Origin: Gammaproteobacteria bacterium
GTDB lineage: Bacteria; Pseudomonadota; Gammaproteobacteria; Pseudomonadales; Azotimanducaceae
Reading direction: 5' to 3'
DNA length: 60,150 nt
Assembly: GCA_030428905.1 (NCBI GenBank)
Contig: JAUIED010000007.1
Location: 1-60,150, forward strand
Positions within the stretch are counted from its first letter, which is position 1. Every line of letters begins with the position of its first letter. Of the stretch, positions 31,975 through 40,875 are shown piece by piece. The notes under the pieces were generated by a model that ran no database searches, was not told the DNA's origin, and saw only the letters and a list, made by a program, of their open reading frames with translations. The position numbers were made by a program, and so were the translations under genes.

Positions 31975-34782
31975 ATGTCACGACTGAGCCTGACGTTCCG
32001 TCTCGCATTGTTTGCGCTCCTCAGCGCCTGCGCCGCCACCGATACAGCGGTTGTAGAAACAACGGCGATCGAAGTCATCAAGAGCCCCAACGACGCCCGC
32101 GAGTATCGCTACCTGCGCCTGGAAAACCAGCTGCAGGTGCTGCTGGTGAGCGACCCGGAGTCGGACAAGTCTGCGGCTGCGCTCACGGTGTTTCGCGGCA
32201 GCATGCACGAACCTGACGAGCACCCGGGGCTCGCGCACTTTCTGGAGCACATGCTGTTCATCGGCACGGAAAAGTACCCGGAGGTTGACGGCTACCAGGA
32301 CTTCGTGAGCGCCGCAGGTGGCAGCTCCAACGCCTACACGGCCAACGACCACACCAACTACTTTTTCGATGTAGGCCCGCAGGCGTTCCCGGAGGCCCTC
32401 GATCGTTTCGCGCAATTTTTCATCAGCCCGCTGTTCTCCGCGGAGTACGTGGAGCGGGAAAAGAACGCCGTGCACTCGGAATACCAACTGCAGATCAAGG
32501 ACGACGCCTGGCGCGGCAATGCCGTGAGCAAGGTCGCCATGAATCCTGAGCATCCCGCAGCGCGTTTCAACATCGGCAGCCTGGAGACCCTGGGCGACGG
32601 TGTGCGCGAGGCCCTGCTCGAATTTTTCGACAGCAACTACTCGGCAGATCAGATGTCGCTGGTGGCGCTCGACACGAGGCCGCTCGACGACATCGAAGCA
32701 TTGGTGCGCGAGCGATTCGCAGCGATCGAGAACCGCAACATTGGCGATGCCGCGGCGCTCGGGCCCGTGTACACCCGCCCGCAACTGCCTGCGCGCCTGG
32801 ACTTCCAACCCATCAAAGACGAGCGCGCCATCACCTACCGTTTTCCCACCGAGAGCACGCAGCCCTACTACCGCTCGAAGCCCGACATCTACCTCACCAA
32901 CCTGCTCGGCCATGAAGGCAAAGGCAGCCTCCTGCAGGCGTTGAAGGCACGCGGGTGGGTCAATGCACTGTACGCGAGTTCCGGCGACCTGGACGAGGAC
33001 GAGTCCGCCATAGAAATCAGTATGACCCTCACGGAGGAAGGCGCTGCGCACATCGACCAGATCTCAGGCTACCTGTTCGCCTACATCGACCTCCTACGCG
33101 GAGAGGCACCTGCTCAGTGGCGCTTCGATGAGCAGGCAAGCGTCGCCGATCTCGGCTTTCGCTACCTTGAAAAACAAAGCGCCACGGCCACCGTGTATCA
33201 ACTTGCTCCGGGCATGATGCGCCTGCCTCCACAGGATCTGTTGCGCGCGCGCTTTCTGATGGACGACTTCTCGGCCGACACCATTCGCCGCTTTGCAGGC
33301 TACCTGTCGCCAGACAATGTCCTGCTCAGCGTGCAGCTGCCAGATGCACCGGCTGATGAAAGCGAGCGATGGTTCGGTGTGCCTTACACGCTTACATCCG
33401 GCAACATCCACATCACGCCACCGCCGACCGAAGCGCTTGCCGAACTCAGGCTTCCCGACGCAAATCCCTACCTGCCCGAGAACCTGAATCTGTATCCCGC
33501 GTCCGCCAATCCGCAGGAAGTGATTGCCACGCCCACGGTGAGTATCTGGCAGCACGCAGACACGTCATTCGGCGCACCGAAAGCAACCCTGCGCTTCAAT
33601 CTCAACCTGGCCGATGGGCTGGTGACGCCAGCGGACATCGCCGCTGCACGTCTATATCAGCGACTGGTCGCAGACGCACTGAACGAGTTCGCCTACCCGA
33701 CCTACCTGGCAGGTATGAGCTACTCCGTAGCCGCACTACCCGCAGGTTTTCGCATAGAGGTATCCGGCTACAACGACAAACAGCTCGCGCTGCTTGATCG
33801 TGTGCTTGCGACATTCGCGAAAATGAAGGTAGAGCCAGACCGTTTCGACATCATCAAAACCGAACTGCTCACCGACCTGCAGAACGCAGATACGGAACGA
33901 CCTTTCAACCAGGCCTATGATGCGCTGGGTGATGCGCTGCTGACCTCGAGTTGGCCGCCACAGGCTATCGCCGCCGCCCTGCAGAACATCAGCGCCGCCG
34001 ATCTCGTCACCTGGCGCGCCGAACGCCTGTCCGCCGCCCGGCTGTTCGGCCTTGCACACGGTAATCTGCCCGCGGAACAGGCAAAAGTACTGAAAGACCT
34101 GGTAGCAAAACACATCACGCTGAAACCCATCGAACCCCGCTACGGCGATGTGGAGGAGATCGACCGCGCTGCACGCATCAGGGTTCCGGTAGAGCACGAC
34201 GACGCCGCGTTCGTCGCCTACATCCAGGACAAAGACGAATCCTGGGAATCCCGCGCGGAAAGCGCGCTGGCGGTTCAGCTTCTGCGTCAAGCCTACTTCA
34301 CGAGTCTGCGCACCGAGCAGCAGCTCGGCTACGTGGTTGCCATGGCCAACCGCACCACCCGCCGGCGCGGCGGCATCGCCTTCATCGTGCAATCCCCCGT
34401 GGCCGGCGCCGGTCAGCTACTGGATGTAACGAAGTCATTCCTCGACGAACAGGCCCAAAGCATCGGCGATCTCAGCGAGGAGGCGTTCGAGGCAAGCCGT
34501 GAGGGTCTGCTGGTACGCCTGCGGGAGGAGGACGAAAATTTGCGCGACAGAACAAGCCGCTACTGGGCGGACCTGATCGAGGGCATCACCACGCTCGACT
34601 CCCGTGAGCGCATCGCACAAGCCGTGGAGGCGCTCACCCTCCAGCACATGGCGCGCTACGTGCGAGCGCTGCCCGGACGGCTGAGCGAACAGAGCCTCGT
34701 GGTGTACTCCCCAGGGCAGTTCCCGCCCATATCGCAACATGGCACGGCCTATGGTAGCGTGGAGGCGTTCAAAACAAGGTAG
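31975..34782 (+). CDS. M16 insulinase-type metallopeptidase lipoprotein (pitrilysin-like)
   Basis: This 935-residue M16A peptidase has the inverted zinc motif HFLEH at residues 88-92 and the downstream Glu in VEREKNAVHSEY. Four M16 repeats are expected from the length, as in protease III (PtrA) and insulysin. The N-terminus MSRLSLTFRLALFALLSAC ends in a lipobox (LLSAC), so it should be a lipoprotein facing the periplasm. It degrades small peptides in characterised relatives. It begins 67 bp after DoxX and is followed 11 bp later by the TonB-domain gene. Confidence 0.93.
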   Translation: MSRLSLTFRLALFALLSACAATDTAVVETTAIEVIKSPNDAREYRYLRLENQLQVLLVSDPESDKSAAALTVFRGSMHEPDEHPGLAHFLEHMLFIGTEKYPEVDGYQDFVSAAGGSSNAYTANDHTNYFFDVGPQAFPEALDRFAQFFISPLFSAEYVEREKNAVHSEYQLQIKDDAWRGNAVSKVAMNPEHPAARFNIGSLETLGDGVREALLEFFDSNYSADQMSLVALDTRPLDDIEALVRERFAAIENRNIGDAAALGPVYTRPQLPARLDFQPIKDERAITYRFPTESTQPYYRSKPDIYLTNLLGHEGKGSLLQALKARGWVNALYASSGDLDEDESAIEISMTLTEEGAAHIDQISGYLFAYIDLLRGEAPAQWRFDEQASVADLGFRYLEKQSATATVYQLAPGMMRLPPQDLLRARFLMDDFSADTIRRFAGYLSPDNVLLSVQLPDAPADESERWFGVPYTLTSGNIHITPPPTEALAELRLPDANPYLPENLNLYPASANPQEVIATPTVSIWQHADTSFGAPKATLRFNLNLADGLVTPADIAAARLYQRLVADALNEFAYPTYLAGMSYSVAALPAGFRIEVSGYNDKQLALLDRVLATFAKMKVEPDRFDIIKTELLTDLQNADTERPFNQAYDALGDALLTSSWPPQAIAAALQNISAADLVTWRAERLSAARLFGLAHGNLPAEQAKVLKDLVAKHITLKPIEPRYGDVEEIDRAARIRVPVEHDDAAFVAYIQDKDESWESRAESALAVQLLRQAYFTSLRTEQQLGYVVAMANRTTRRRGGIAFIVQSPVAGAGQLLDVTKSFLDEQAQSIGDLSEEAFEASREGLLVRLREEDENLRDRTSRYWADLIEGITTLDSRERIAQAVEALTLQHMARYVRALPGRLSEQSLVVYSPGQFPPISQHGTAYGSVEAFKTR

Positions 34783-34793
34783 CTCGTGTAACA

Positions 34794-35852
34794 ATGAACC
34801 GCATGCTTGTCTTCGCGCTGATGTGCCTTGTTATGATGTCAGGCAGCGCCCAGGCAGGCACGCTCGAAGAGCTGCTCGCTCAGGCTGAGGGGGCAGAGCG
34901 CAGCGGAAACTACCAGGAGATGGACCGGGTATACGCGGCAATCTGGCAACAGGGCGCGGCGTCACTACCCGACGCCGAGGCCGCCACACTTTCGCTGCGC
35001 TATGGTGAGCATCTCTGGCGCCGCAACCAGTATCGCGAAGCAGGCCTGCAGCTCGAAGACGCGCTCACCCGTCACGAAGCACTCTACGGCCGCGATGCTC
35101 GAGAATTGATCGAGCCGCTCCGCCTACTCGGCAACGTCGAAGCGAAACTCGTGAAGAACGTCGCCCAGAAGCACCGTCAGATGCTGCGCATTGCCGAGAA
35201 GCTGCAACCCTACGATGCCGAACTGCACGCAAAACTCCTGCTGGAAACCGGGCGCGCAGCGCTCACCTACGGCCGCTCCAAACGCGGCGGCAAGTACCTC
35301 GTGCAGGCGTTGAAGCTTGCACAGAAAACCGTCGGTGCCAGCCACCCCCTTACGGCCCGCGCCCACTTCTGGCTTGGCAAACACCGGCTGGCCACGGATC
35401 GGCGCGAACAGGCGATTGAACAGTTCCACTTGAGCCTCGCAGCTTCTGATGGACAGGATCAGGATGCGGTCCTGCGCAGCCACGCCCAACTCGTACAGGC
35501 CTACGAGGAGTATGGCGACTCTGACAACGCAACCAGACACTGCCTGGCAATCGGCAGCATGAAACCCTTCGATCCCAATCAGGAGCAGCAGCCCCTGTTC
35601 CGCCGACGACCCGAGTTTCCCAGGGCAGCCATATTTGGCGGCCATGAGGGTTACGCGGTCATCGAGTACACCATCGACGATCAGGGGTTCGTGCGTGACC
35701 CCCGGGTTCTGGAAAGCGTCGGCTCCGTCGTGTTTGGAGAGGCTGCAATGCAGGCAATCAGTAGCTGGCGTTTCGCTCCACGGTTCGAGAACGGCGCTGC
35801 CGTGGCAACGACGGGGATGCGGACGAAGGTAAATTTTTCCTACTACAAGTAG
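34794..35852 (+). CDS. Exported protein with helical repeats and TonB C-terminal domain
   Basis: This 352-residue protein has a signal peptide (LVFALMCLVMMSGSAQA), a TPR/Sel1-like helical region (about residues 25-250, e.g. ALTRHEALYGRDARELIEPL and KLLLETGRAALTYG) and a TonB-type C-terminal domain (EFPRAAIFGGHEGYAVIEYT ... AMQAISSWRFAPRF). Unlike canonical TonB it has no Pro-rich linker, and its N-terminal helix looks cleavable, so it is probably not an energy transducer for receptors but a periplasmic adaptor. It lies 11 bp after the M16 peptidase gene and 28 bp before the DUF2059 gene. Confidence 0.82.
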   Translation: MNRMLVFALMCLVMMSGSAQAGTLEELLAQAEGAERSGNYQEMDRVYAAIWQQGAASLPDAEAATLSLRYGEHLWRRNQYREAGLQLEDALTRHEALYGRDARELIEPLRLLGNVEAKLVKNVAQKHRQMLRIAEKLQPYDAELHAKLLLETGRAALTYGRSKRGGKYLVQALKLAQKTVGASHPLTARAHFWLGKHRLATDRREQAIEQFHLSLAASDGQDQDAVLRSHAQLVQAYEEYGDSDNATRHCLAIGSMKPFDPNQEQQPLFRRRPEFPRAAIFGGHEGYAVIEYTIDDQGFVRDPRVLESVGSVVFGEAAMQAISSWRFAPRFENGAAVATTGMRTKVNFSYYK

Positions 35853-35880
35853 GGCTGGAGTGAATCGCGTAGGAGTCAAT

Positions 35881-36396
35881 ATGCCGAAAAATCCAGCAAG
35901 CCGAATGGCAGGACTCGTTGTTCTGCTGATCGCAGCGGCTACCGCAAGCGCGGAGGATGACCTGGGCCCGCGTTTGCTCGAAGTCATGGGCACGAAACAG
36001 AATTTCGAAACCATCGCCGAGACTTTGGATGATGTAATCAAGTCCCAATTGTCGGCAATGGGGATCGAGATTCCACCGAACGCAAAACCAGTGCTCGAAA
36101 GGCAGCAAAGCGAGCTGAAGCAACTCGTGTTCAGCGCGTTTCTTTCACCAGCAACGTGGAATCGAATGGGAGAGCAGATGGAGGATGTTTTTTCTACAGA
36201 AGAGCTTACCGCTCTGATTCAGTTCTACGAATCCCCAGTTGGCATTGCTTTCGTTGAAAAATCGCCAGAATTAATCAAGCGGCAGACCTCACTCAGCCAA
36301 GAGGTCGTTGCCGATCTGAGCCCGCAGATTCAGGCCATCATGGCACATACCAGAAAGGAGCTCTCGGAGTGCGCCGATGAAGAGTCGAAGCAATAA
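35881..36396 (+). CDS. DUF2059 exported protein
   Basis: This 171-residue protein has a signal peptide (RMAGLVVLLIAAATASA) and a DUF2059-type helical domain (FSTEELTALIQFYESPVGIAFVEKSPEL), a family of unknown function common in periplasms. The ATG at 35881 is preferred to an in-frame GTG at 35860 because AGGAG lies 5 nt before it. The coding sequence is visibly lower in G+C (near 50%) than neighbouring genes. It ends in front of a long hairpin and is convergent with the Cys-rich orphan gene. Confidence 0.85.
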   Translation: MPKNPASRMAGLVVLLIAAATASAEDDLGPRLLEVMGTKQNFETIAETLDDVIKSQLSAMGIEIPPNAKPVLERQQSELKQLVFSAFLSPATWNRMGEQMEDVFSTEELTALIQFYESPVGIAFVEKSPELIKRQTSLSQEVVADLSPQIQAIMAHTRKELSECADEESKQ

Positions 36397-36429
36397 CGTG
36401 CACAGCCGAAGAGAACTGTCCGACGGCGA

Positions 36430-36462
36430 GTGCCGATACGGGGACGAACCCCGTACCGGCAC
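36430..36462. terminator. Long GC-rich stem-loop between convergent genes
   Basis: GTGCCGATACGGGG and CCCCGTACCGGCAC pair over 14 bp with one mismatch around the loop ACGAA. It sits between the convergent DUF2059 and Cys-rich genes (36397-36477). No T-run follows on either strand, so it may work as a bidirectional barrier or be part of a dispersed palindromic repeat. Confidence 0.45.
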
Positions 36463-36477
36463 ATGCCATGCATGGAG

Positions 36478-37113
36478 CTACTGATCATCCCCCAGCAGAT
36501 AGCTGGTGGCGGAAACCGAAAGCGCCGGGTTCGACGATCCGCACCCCGTGGGTACCGATTCATCTGCCATGCAGGCGATGGTTATCCACTTCGCCTTCTT
36601 GCCGTTCACGCGATCGGAAACGGCTTGAGTGTAGTAGGTACCCGGGTCGCGCACCGGGCTTCTGGTGCAGTTGTCCGAGGGGCGGGTCCAGCAGATCTTG
36701 TCCGCTCCTCCGTTGATCCCAGCACAATAATTCCAGCCGCCAGGAGGAACGGGTAGCGATCCACAGTCACTGTCGCTCTCGCAGCGCATCCCGCGATGCA
36801 GGTCGGCAACCAGACACGCGCCGCCACCACGGGTTTCGGCCCCTGACCACCTTTCGAAAGTGACACTCCCCTGGATTACGCCTTTGTCCACACGTTGTGG
36901 TGTACCTGCAGTCAGGTCCCATCCTTGAGAACTTGCGACGAAGGGGCCGTCTTCGTCTTCACCGGCATATGTGTTGTGCTCGAACAACACCGTCCCAAGT
37001 AGAACCATGCCAAACAGGGTCATAGTTCGTATGTGCGCAACAACGGCGGCAGAAGCCGCCTCAGCAGCGGATCGCAAACCGTTCGAGTTGGTCGTTGCCA
37101 TGAAGTTAGACAT
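36478..37113 (-). CDS. Orphan Cys-rich secreted protein
   Basis: I do not recognise this 211-residue protein. It has a hydrophobic export-like segment (TMTLFGMVLLGTVLFEHNTYAGEDEDG) after a longer polar N-terminus, followed by an extracytoplasmic region with at least eight Cys. These include RCESDSDCG, WNYCAGING, KICWTRPSDNC and IACMADESVPTGC, so disulfides are likely. The ATG at 37113 is preferred over the upstream open frame because GGAG lies about 8 nt before it. Composition is lower in G+C than neighbours. No neighbour suggests a function. Confidence 0.6.
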   Translation of the reverse strand: MSNFMATTNSNGLRSAAEAASAAVVAHIRTMTLFGMVLLGTVLFEHNTYAGEDEDGPFVASSQGWDLTAGTPQRVDKGVIQGSVTFERWSGAETRGGGACLVADLHRGMRCESDSDCGSLPVPPGGWNYCAGINGGADKICWTRPSDNCTRSPVRDPGTYYTQAVSDRVNGKKAKWITIACMADESVPTGCGSSNPALSVSATSYLLGDDQ

Positions 37114-37334
37114 GACATCATCTCCGTGTAAACGCCCATGCTGCTGCCAGGACGGCGCCGCGGGGCGGGATCGCGTCTTGGCCCAATGGACGTAGAGATC
37201 GGTAGTTTGTAACGCGCAGAACAGCACGCTGCGTGGGGCGAAGAAGATCATCTTCCTTTCGCCGAGCAAGTCAATACCCCGAATCGCTACCGCAGTGCGC
37301 AGGGATCGAGCAGCAACTCGATAATGGACATATG

Positions 37335-39452
37335 CTATTCCGCGACAAGCTGGTTAACGGGGTCTCGCAGCGATCTTCGGTACGGCGGCAGCGAGCGCAA
37401 CAGCAGCTCCCCGTAACGCTGCGTGACGATGCGCCGATCGAGCATCGTAATGCGCCCGTGATCACCTTCATGGCGAATCAACCGGCCGCAGGCCTGCACC
37501 AGCTTGAGGGCTGCGTCCGGCACGCTGATCTCGTAGAAGGCGTTGCGGCCGCGATGTTCTGCCCATTCCGCCATGGCCTGATCGATGGGGTCATCCGGCA
37601 CAGCGAAGGGAATCTTGACGATGATCACGTGCCGGCAGTAGTCGTCCGGCAGGTCCACGCCCTCTGCAAAGCTCGCCAGGCCAACCAGGTAGCTGCGCTC
37701 GCCCGCGTCGATGCGCGCTCGATGCGCATCCAGCAACGCCTGCTTGGAGCCATCGCCCTGCACCAGCAGCAATTCATTCAGCGCCTCCGGCAGCAAAGAC
37801 CCCACGCGCCGCATCTGCCGCCAGGAGGTAAACAGCACCAGCGCGCTGCGCTCCAGGGCCAGAAGGTCCGGCAGAAGCGCTGCCACCTCTTCTGAGTGCG
37901 CATCGAAGTCACGCGGGTCGCTGCGCATGTCCGGCACGTGCAGCTCAGCAATGCGCGGGTAATCGAACGGGCTCGGTATGCGAATGCACTGCACCGCTTC
38001 GTGAAATCCCGCCTGCTCGGTAAACCGCTGCCAGCTGCCCACCGCGGTGAGTGTGGCTGACGTACACACCGCTGCGAAGCAGCGCGACCAGAGCGCCTCC
38101 TGCAATAGCGCGCCGGTCTGGATCGGCGCGCTGACGAGCTCCACATCGTCGCCGTAGCGATTCGCCCAACGGGCGTGCAGCGAGCCGGGTGCGATCTCCT
38201 CAGCTTCTGAACCGGGTGCGTTCATGTAGTCCTGCAGGAGCGCCACCACCGCGCCGGCACGGGACTGCTGTTGCCCGACCGGGCCGAGCCAGTCGTCTGC
38301 CTCATGTGCATTCGGCCAATTGAGATCGCCCGACGACACTGCCTCGAGCAACTCGATCACCCGGTCGAGCGCCAGCTCCACACGCACCATCGGCTCTTGC
38401 GCAGCGTGTGCACGCTGTCGAATCTCCTGGCCCACGCAGCCCAGGCGAAATCGATGCGTAAACAGTTCCTCATCGCGGGCCTCAAACGTCAGCCCGTCGA
38501 GGGCTTCGCCCATCTCGCCCAACGCTTCGGCCACCTCGGCGCCGGTCTCCACGAGGTTGGCGGCGATGGATACGAGGTCTGCCGGCCGTTCGAAGCGCTG
38601 GGTGAGCGTGCCGATGGTGGCGTTGATCTGATCCAGCCAGCTCAACGTGCCGCGAAGCCTCGCGCGCACCGAGAAATGGTTCTGGGTTTTGTCCGGCAGG
38701 TGGTGGGCTTCGTCGATGATGTAGATGCAGTCTTCAGGCTCCGGCAGAACCACGCCGCCGCCGAGGCTCAGGTCCGCCAGCACCAGGTCGTGGTTGGCAA
38801 CGATCACCTCGGTGCCCTCAAGCGCGCCCCGCGCCTTGAAGAACGGGCATTGCGCGAGATAAGCGCAACGGCGGTTCGTGCAACCTCGGTGATCGGTTGT
38901 GACGGCCTGCCAGACCTCGGGTTCTACCCCTTCCGCCCACGCATCCAACTCGCCGTTCCACTCGCCCATACCGAAGCGGTTGAGCATGGATTCATACACG
39001 GCACCGGCTTCCGGTGCCGGCGTATCCACCAGCGCAAGCTCCCGTTGCCCGGTGTTTTTCAGGCTGTCGTCCAGGCGCTTGAGACAGACGTAACGCCCGC
39101 GCCCCTTGGCCAGGGCGAAGTCGAATTCCATGCCGCTGCTGGTCTTGAGGTCCGGAAGGTCGCGCAGCACCACCTGTTCCTGCAGCGCCACGGTGGCGGT
39201 GCTGATGACGATGGTCTTGCCGAGCGCGCGCGCCACCGGGATGGCGGCAATGCAGTACGCAGCCGTCTTACCGGTGCCGGTGCCTGCTTCGACTGCGGTG
39301 ATGCGTACGGTGTCGTCGGTGAGCGTGCGGGCAATGTGCGCCACCATCTCCCGCTGGCCACGCCGTGCCCGAAAGCCGCGCGCAGCGAGCCACGCCGAGT
39401 AGGCGCGCTGGATCTCGGCCTTGGTGTCTTCGGCGAGCGCTGGCATGGGCAC
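37335..39452 (-). CDS. DinG/YoaA-family Fe-S ATP-dependent DNA helicase
   Basis: This 705-residue XPD-like superfamily 2 helicase has Walker A EAGTGTGKT (about 55-63), a DEAH box (YIIDEAHHL) and a four-Cys iron-sulfur insertion (GRYVCLKRL ... HRGCTNRRCAYLAQC). Late motifs are SLLPEALNELLLVQGDG, LASFAEGVDLP and QACGRLIRHEGDHG. Relatives unwind forked DNA and R-loops and assist replication repair. YoaA is the closer E. coli relative by layout, but no symbol is assigned. Probable start is GTG at 39452 with GAG 6 nt upstream; an ATG two codons later is an alternative. Confidence 0.92.
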   Translation of the reverse strand: MPMPALAEDTKAEIQRAYSAWLAARGFRARRGQREMVAHIARTLTDDTVRITAVEAGTGTGKTAAYCIAAIPVARALGKTIVISTATVALQEQVVLRDLPDLKTSSGMEFDFALAKGRGRYVCLKRLDDSLKNTGQRELALVDTPAPEAGAVYESMLNRFGMGEWNGELDAWAEGVEPEVWQAVTTDHRGCTNRRCAYLAQCPFFKARGALEGTEVIVANHDLVLADLSLGGGVVLPEPEDCIYIIDEAHHLPDKTQNHFSVRARLRGTLSWLDQINATIGTLTQRFERPADLVSIAANLVETGAEVAEALGEMGEALDGLTFEARDEELFTHRFRLGCVGQEIRQRAHAAQEPMVRVELALDRVIELLEAVSSGDLNWPNAHEADDWLGPVGQQQSRAGAVVALLQDYMNAPGSEAEEIAPGSLHARWANRYGDDVELVSAPIQTGALLQEALWSRCFAAVCTSATLTAVGSWQRFTEQAGFHEAVQCIRIPSPFDYPRIAELHVPDMRSDPRDFDAHSEEVAALLPDLLALERSALVLFTSWRQMRRVGSLLPEALNELLLVQGDGSKQALLDAHRARIDAGERSYLVGLASFAEGVDLPDDYCRHVIIVKIPFAVPDDPIDQAMAEWAEHRGRNAFYEISVPDAALKLVQACGRLIRHEGDHGRITMLDRRIVTQRYGELLLRSLPPYRRSLRDPVNQLVAE

Positions 39453-39515
39453 AGAATACTCGATCCCAGGCCCCGGTCGCAGTGAGACGACGCCGCATAG
39501 GTAAGGCGGTTCCTG

Positions 39516-39545
39516 CCCACTTGACTCGGGCCCACTTGACTCGGG
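39516..39545 (+). repeat. 15-bp perfect tandem duplication containing TTGACT
   Basis: CCCACTTGACTCGGG occurs twice head to tail (39516-39530 and 39531-39545) in the 157-bp gap between the divergent helicase and amidohydrolase genes. Each copy carries a TTGACT resembling a -35 hexamer, but no matching -10 lies 16-18 bp downstream. It could be a regulator site or a slippage duplication. Confidence 0.6.
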
Positions 39546-39609
39546 CTTGTCCCGGCGCCCCTCGCAGGCCTAGGATGAACCAGCCATGCTGCACTTGAGG
39601 GAGGACACC

Positions 39610-40731
39610 ATGGGCTTCGACTTTCCGGTCATTTCAGCCGACAGCCACATCACCGAGCACCCGGACACCTACAGCAAGCACATCGACGCCCGCTGGCGCG
39701 ACAAGGCGCCGCGCATGGTGGATGGCGGCGACAAAGGAGATCTCTTCGTCATCGACGGCATGGACCGCCCCATCGCCATGGGCCTGGTCGCAGCTGCCGG
39801 CAAGCCGCCGGGAGAGCTCAGCATGACCGGCGTGCGCTTCGACGAGCTGCATCGCAGCGGCTGGGATCCGAGCGCGCGTCTTGCCGACCAGGCCCGCGAC
39901 GGCGTGGCCGCGGAAGTCATCTATCCAACCGTGGGCATGATGCTGTGCAACCACAAGGACTTCGCCTACAAAGACGCCTGCTTCGCCGCATACAACCGCT
40001 GGATCATGGAGTACTGCGACACCGACCCCACCCGCCTCATCGGCTGCGGCCAGAGCGCCGCCACCGACCCGCAGAGCACCGTGGCAGACCTGCACGCGAT
40101 CAAACAGCTCGGCCTTCGCGGCGTGATGATGTCGGGCAACCCAGGCGAGCAGGACTTCGATTCACCCATATGGAACCCGGTGTGGGAGGCAGCCATCGAT
40201 CTCGATCTGCCGATTTCGTTTCACATACTCACCATGCGCAACGCGCAAACCCGAGGGCCGAGGCTGAACAGCTTTCTGTCCATCATCCGCGGCAATCAGG
40301 ACATCATGGGCACGCTGATCTACGGCGGTGTGTTCGAACGCTACCCGCGGCTGCGCATTGTCTGCGTGGAGGCAGATGCAGGTTGGGTGCCGCACTACAT
40401 GTACCGTATGGATCATGCCTACAACCGCCACCGCAACTGGCTGGGCGACGGTGTGAGCCTGTCGAAGCTGCCAAGCGAGTACTTCCGCGAGCACATCTAC
40501 ACCACCTTTCAGGACGACTGGGTGGCCTTTCGCAGCGCCGATCAGATGAACTGGAAGCGGCTGTTGTGGGCCAACGACTTTCCGCACAGCGACTCCACGT
40601 GGCCCTGGTCGCAGGACATGCTGGAGGAGCAGACCCAGCACCTGACGCCAGAGCAGACACGCGCCATCCTCTGCGACAACGTCGCCGAGCTGTACGCTAT
40701 CGATACGACGGCGCTGCCGGTCGCCGCCTGA
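39610..40731 (+). CDS. Amidohydrolase_2-family metal-dependent hydrolase/decarboxylase
   Basis: This 373-residue TIM-barrel protein of the ACMSD/amidohydrolase_2 group begins with ISADSHITEHPDTY (DxHxxE-type metal motif). A His follows in PISFHILTM, and the late DFPHSDSTWPW motif matches the family's D-x-PH-x-(D/E). Such enzymes decarboxylate or hydrate aromatic acids; many marine catabolic clusters contain several. The ATG at 39610 is preferred over 39586 because GGGAGG lies 6 nt upstream. Substrate is unknown; the nearest catabolic genes are more than 12 kb away. Confidence 0.88.
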   Translation: MGFDFPVISADSHITEHPDTYSKHIDARWRDKAPRMVDGGDKGDLFVIDGMDRPIAMGLVAAAGKPPGELSMTGVRFDELHRSGWDPSARLADQARDGVAAEVIYPTVGMMLCNHKDFAYKDACFAAYNRWIMEYCDTDPTRLIGCGQSAATDPQSTVADLHAIKQLGLRGVMMSGNPGEQDFDSPIWNPVWEAAIDLDLPISFHILTMRNAQTRGPRLNSFLSIIRGNQDIMGTLIYGGVFERYPRLRIVCVEADAGWVPHYMYRMDHAYNRHRNWLGDGVSLSKLPSEYFREHIYTTFQDDWVAFRSADQMNWKRLLWANDFPHSDSTWPWSQDMLEEQTQHLTPEQTRAILCDNVAELYAIDTTALPVAA

Positions 40732-40875
40732 TCACGGCCAGAAGGTGTGCAGATGTGCTGGCGCACACCGGCGGAGCGGGCTAACCTTGCCGCGCCTGCA
40801 TCCGGCAGGCATCTGGGAACAAGGGATCATCCGGGCAGCTAAGAACCCGGAGAACGGGAAGACAGGAACACCGAT

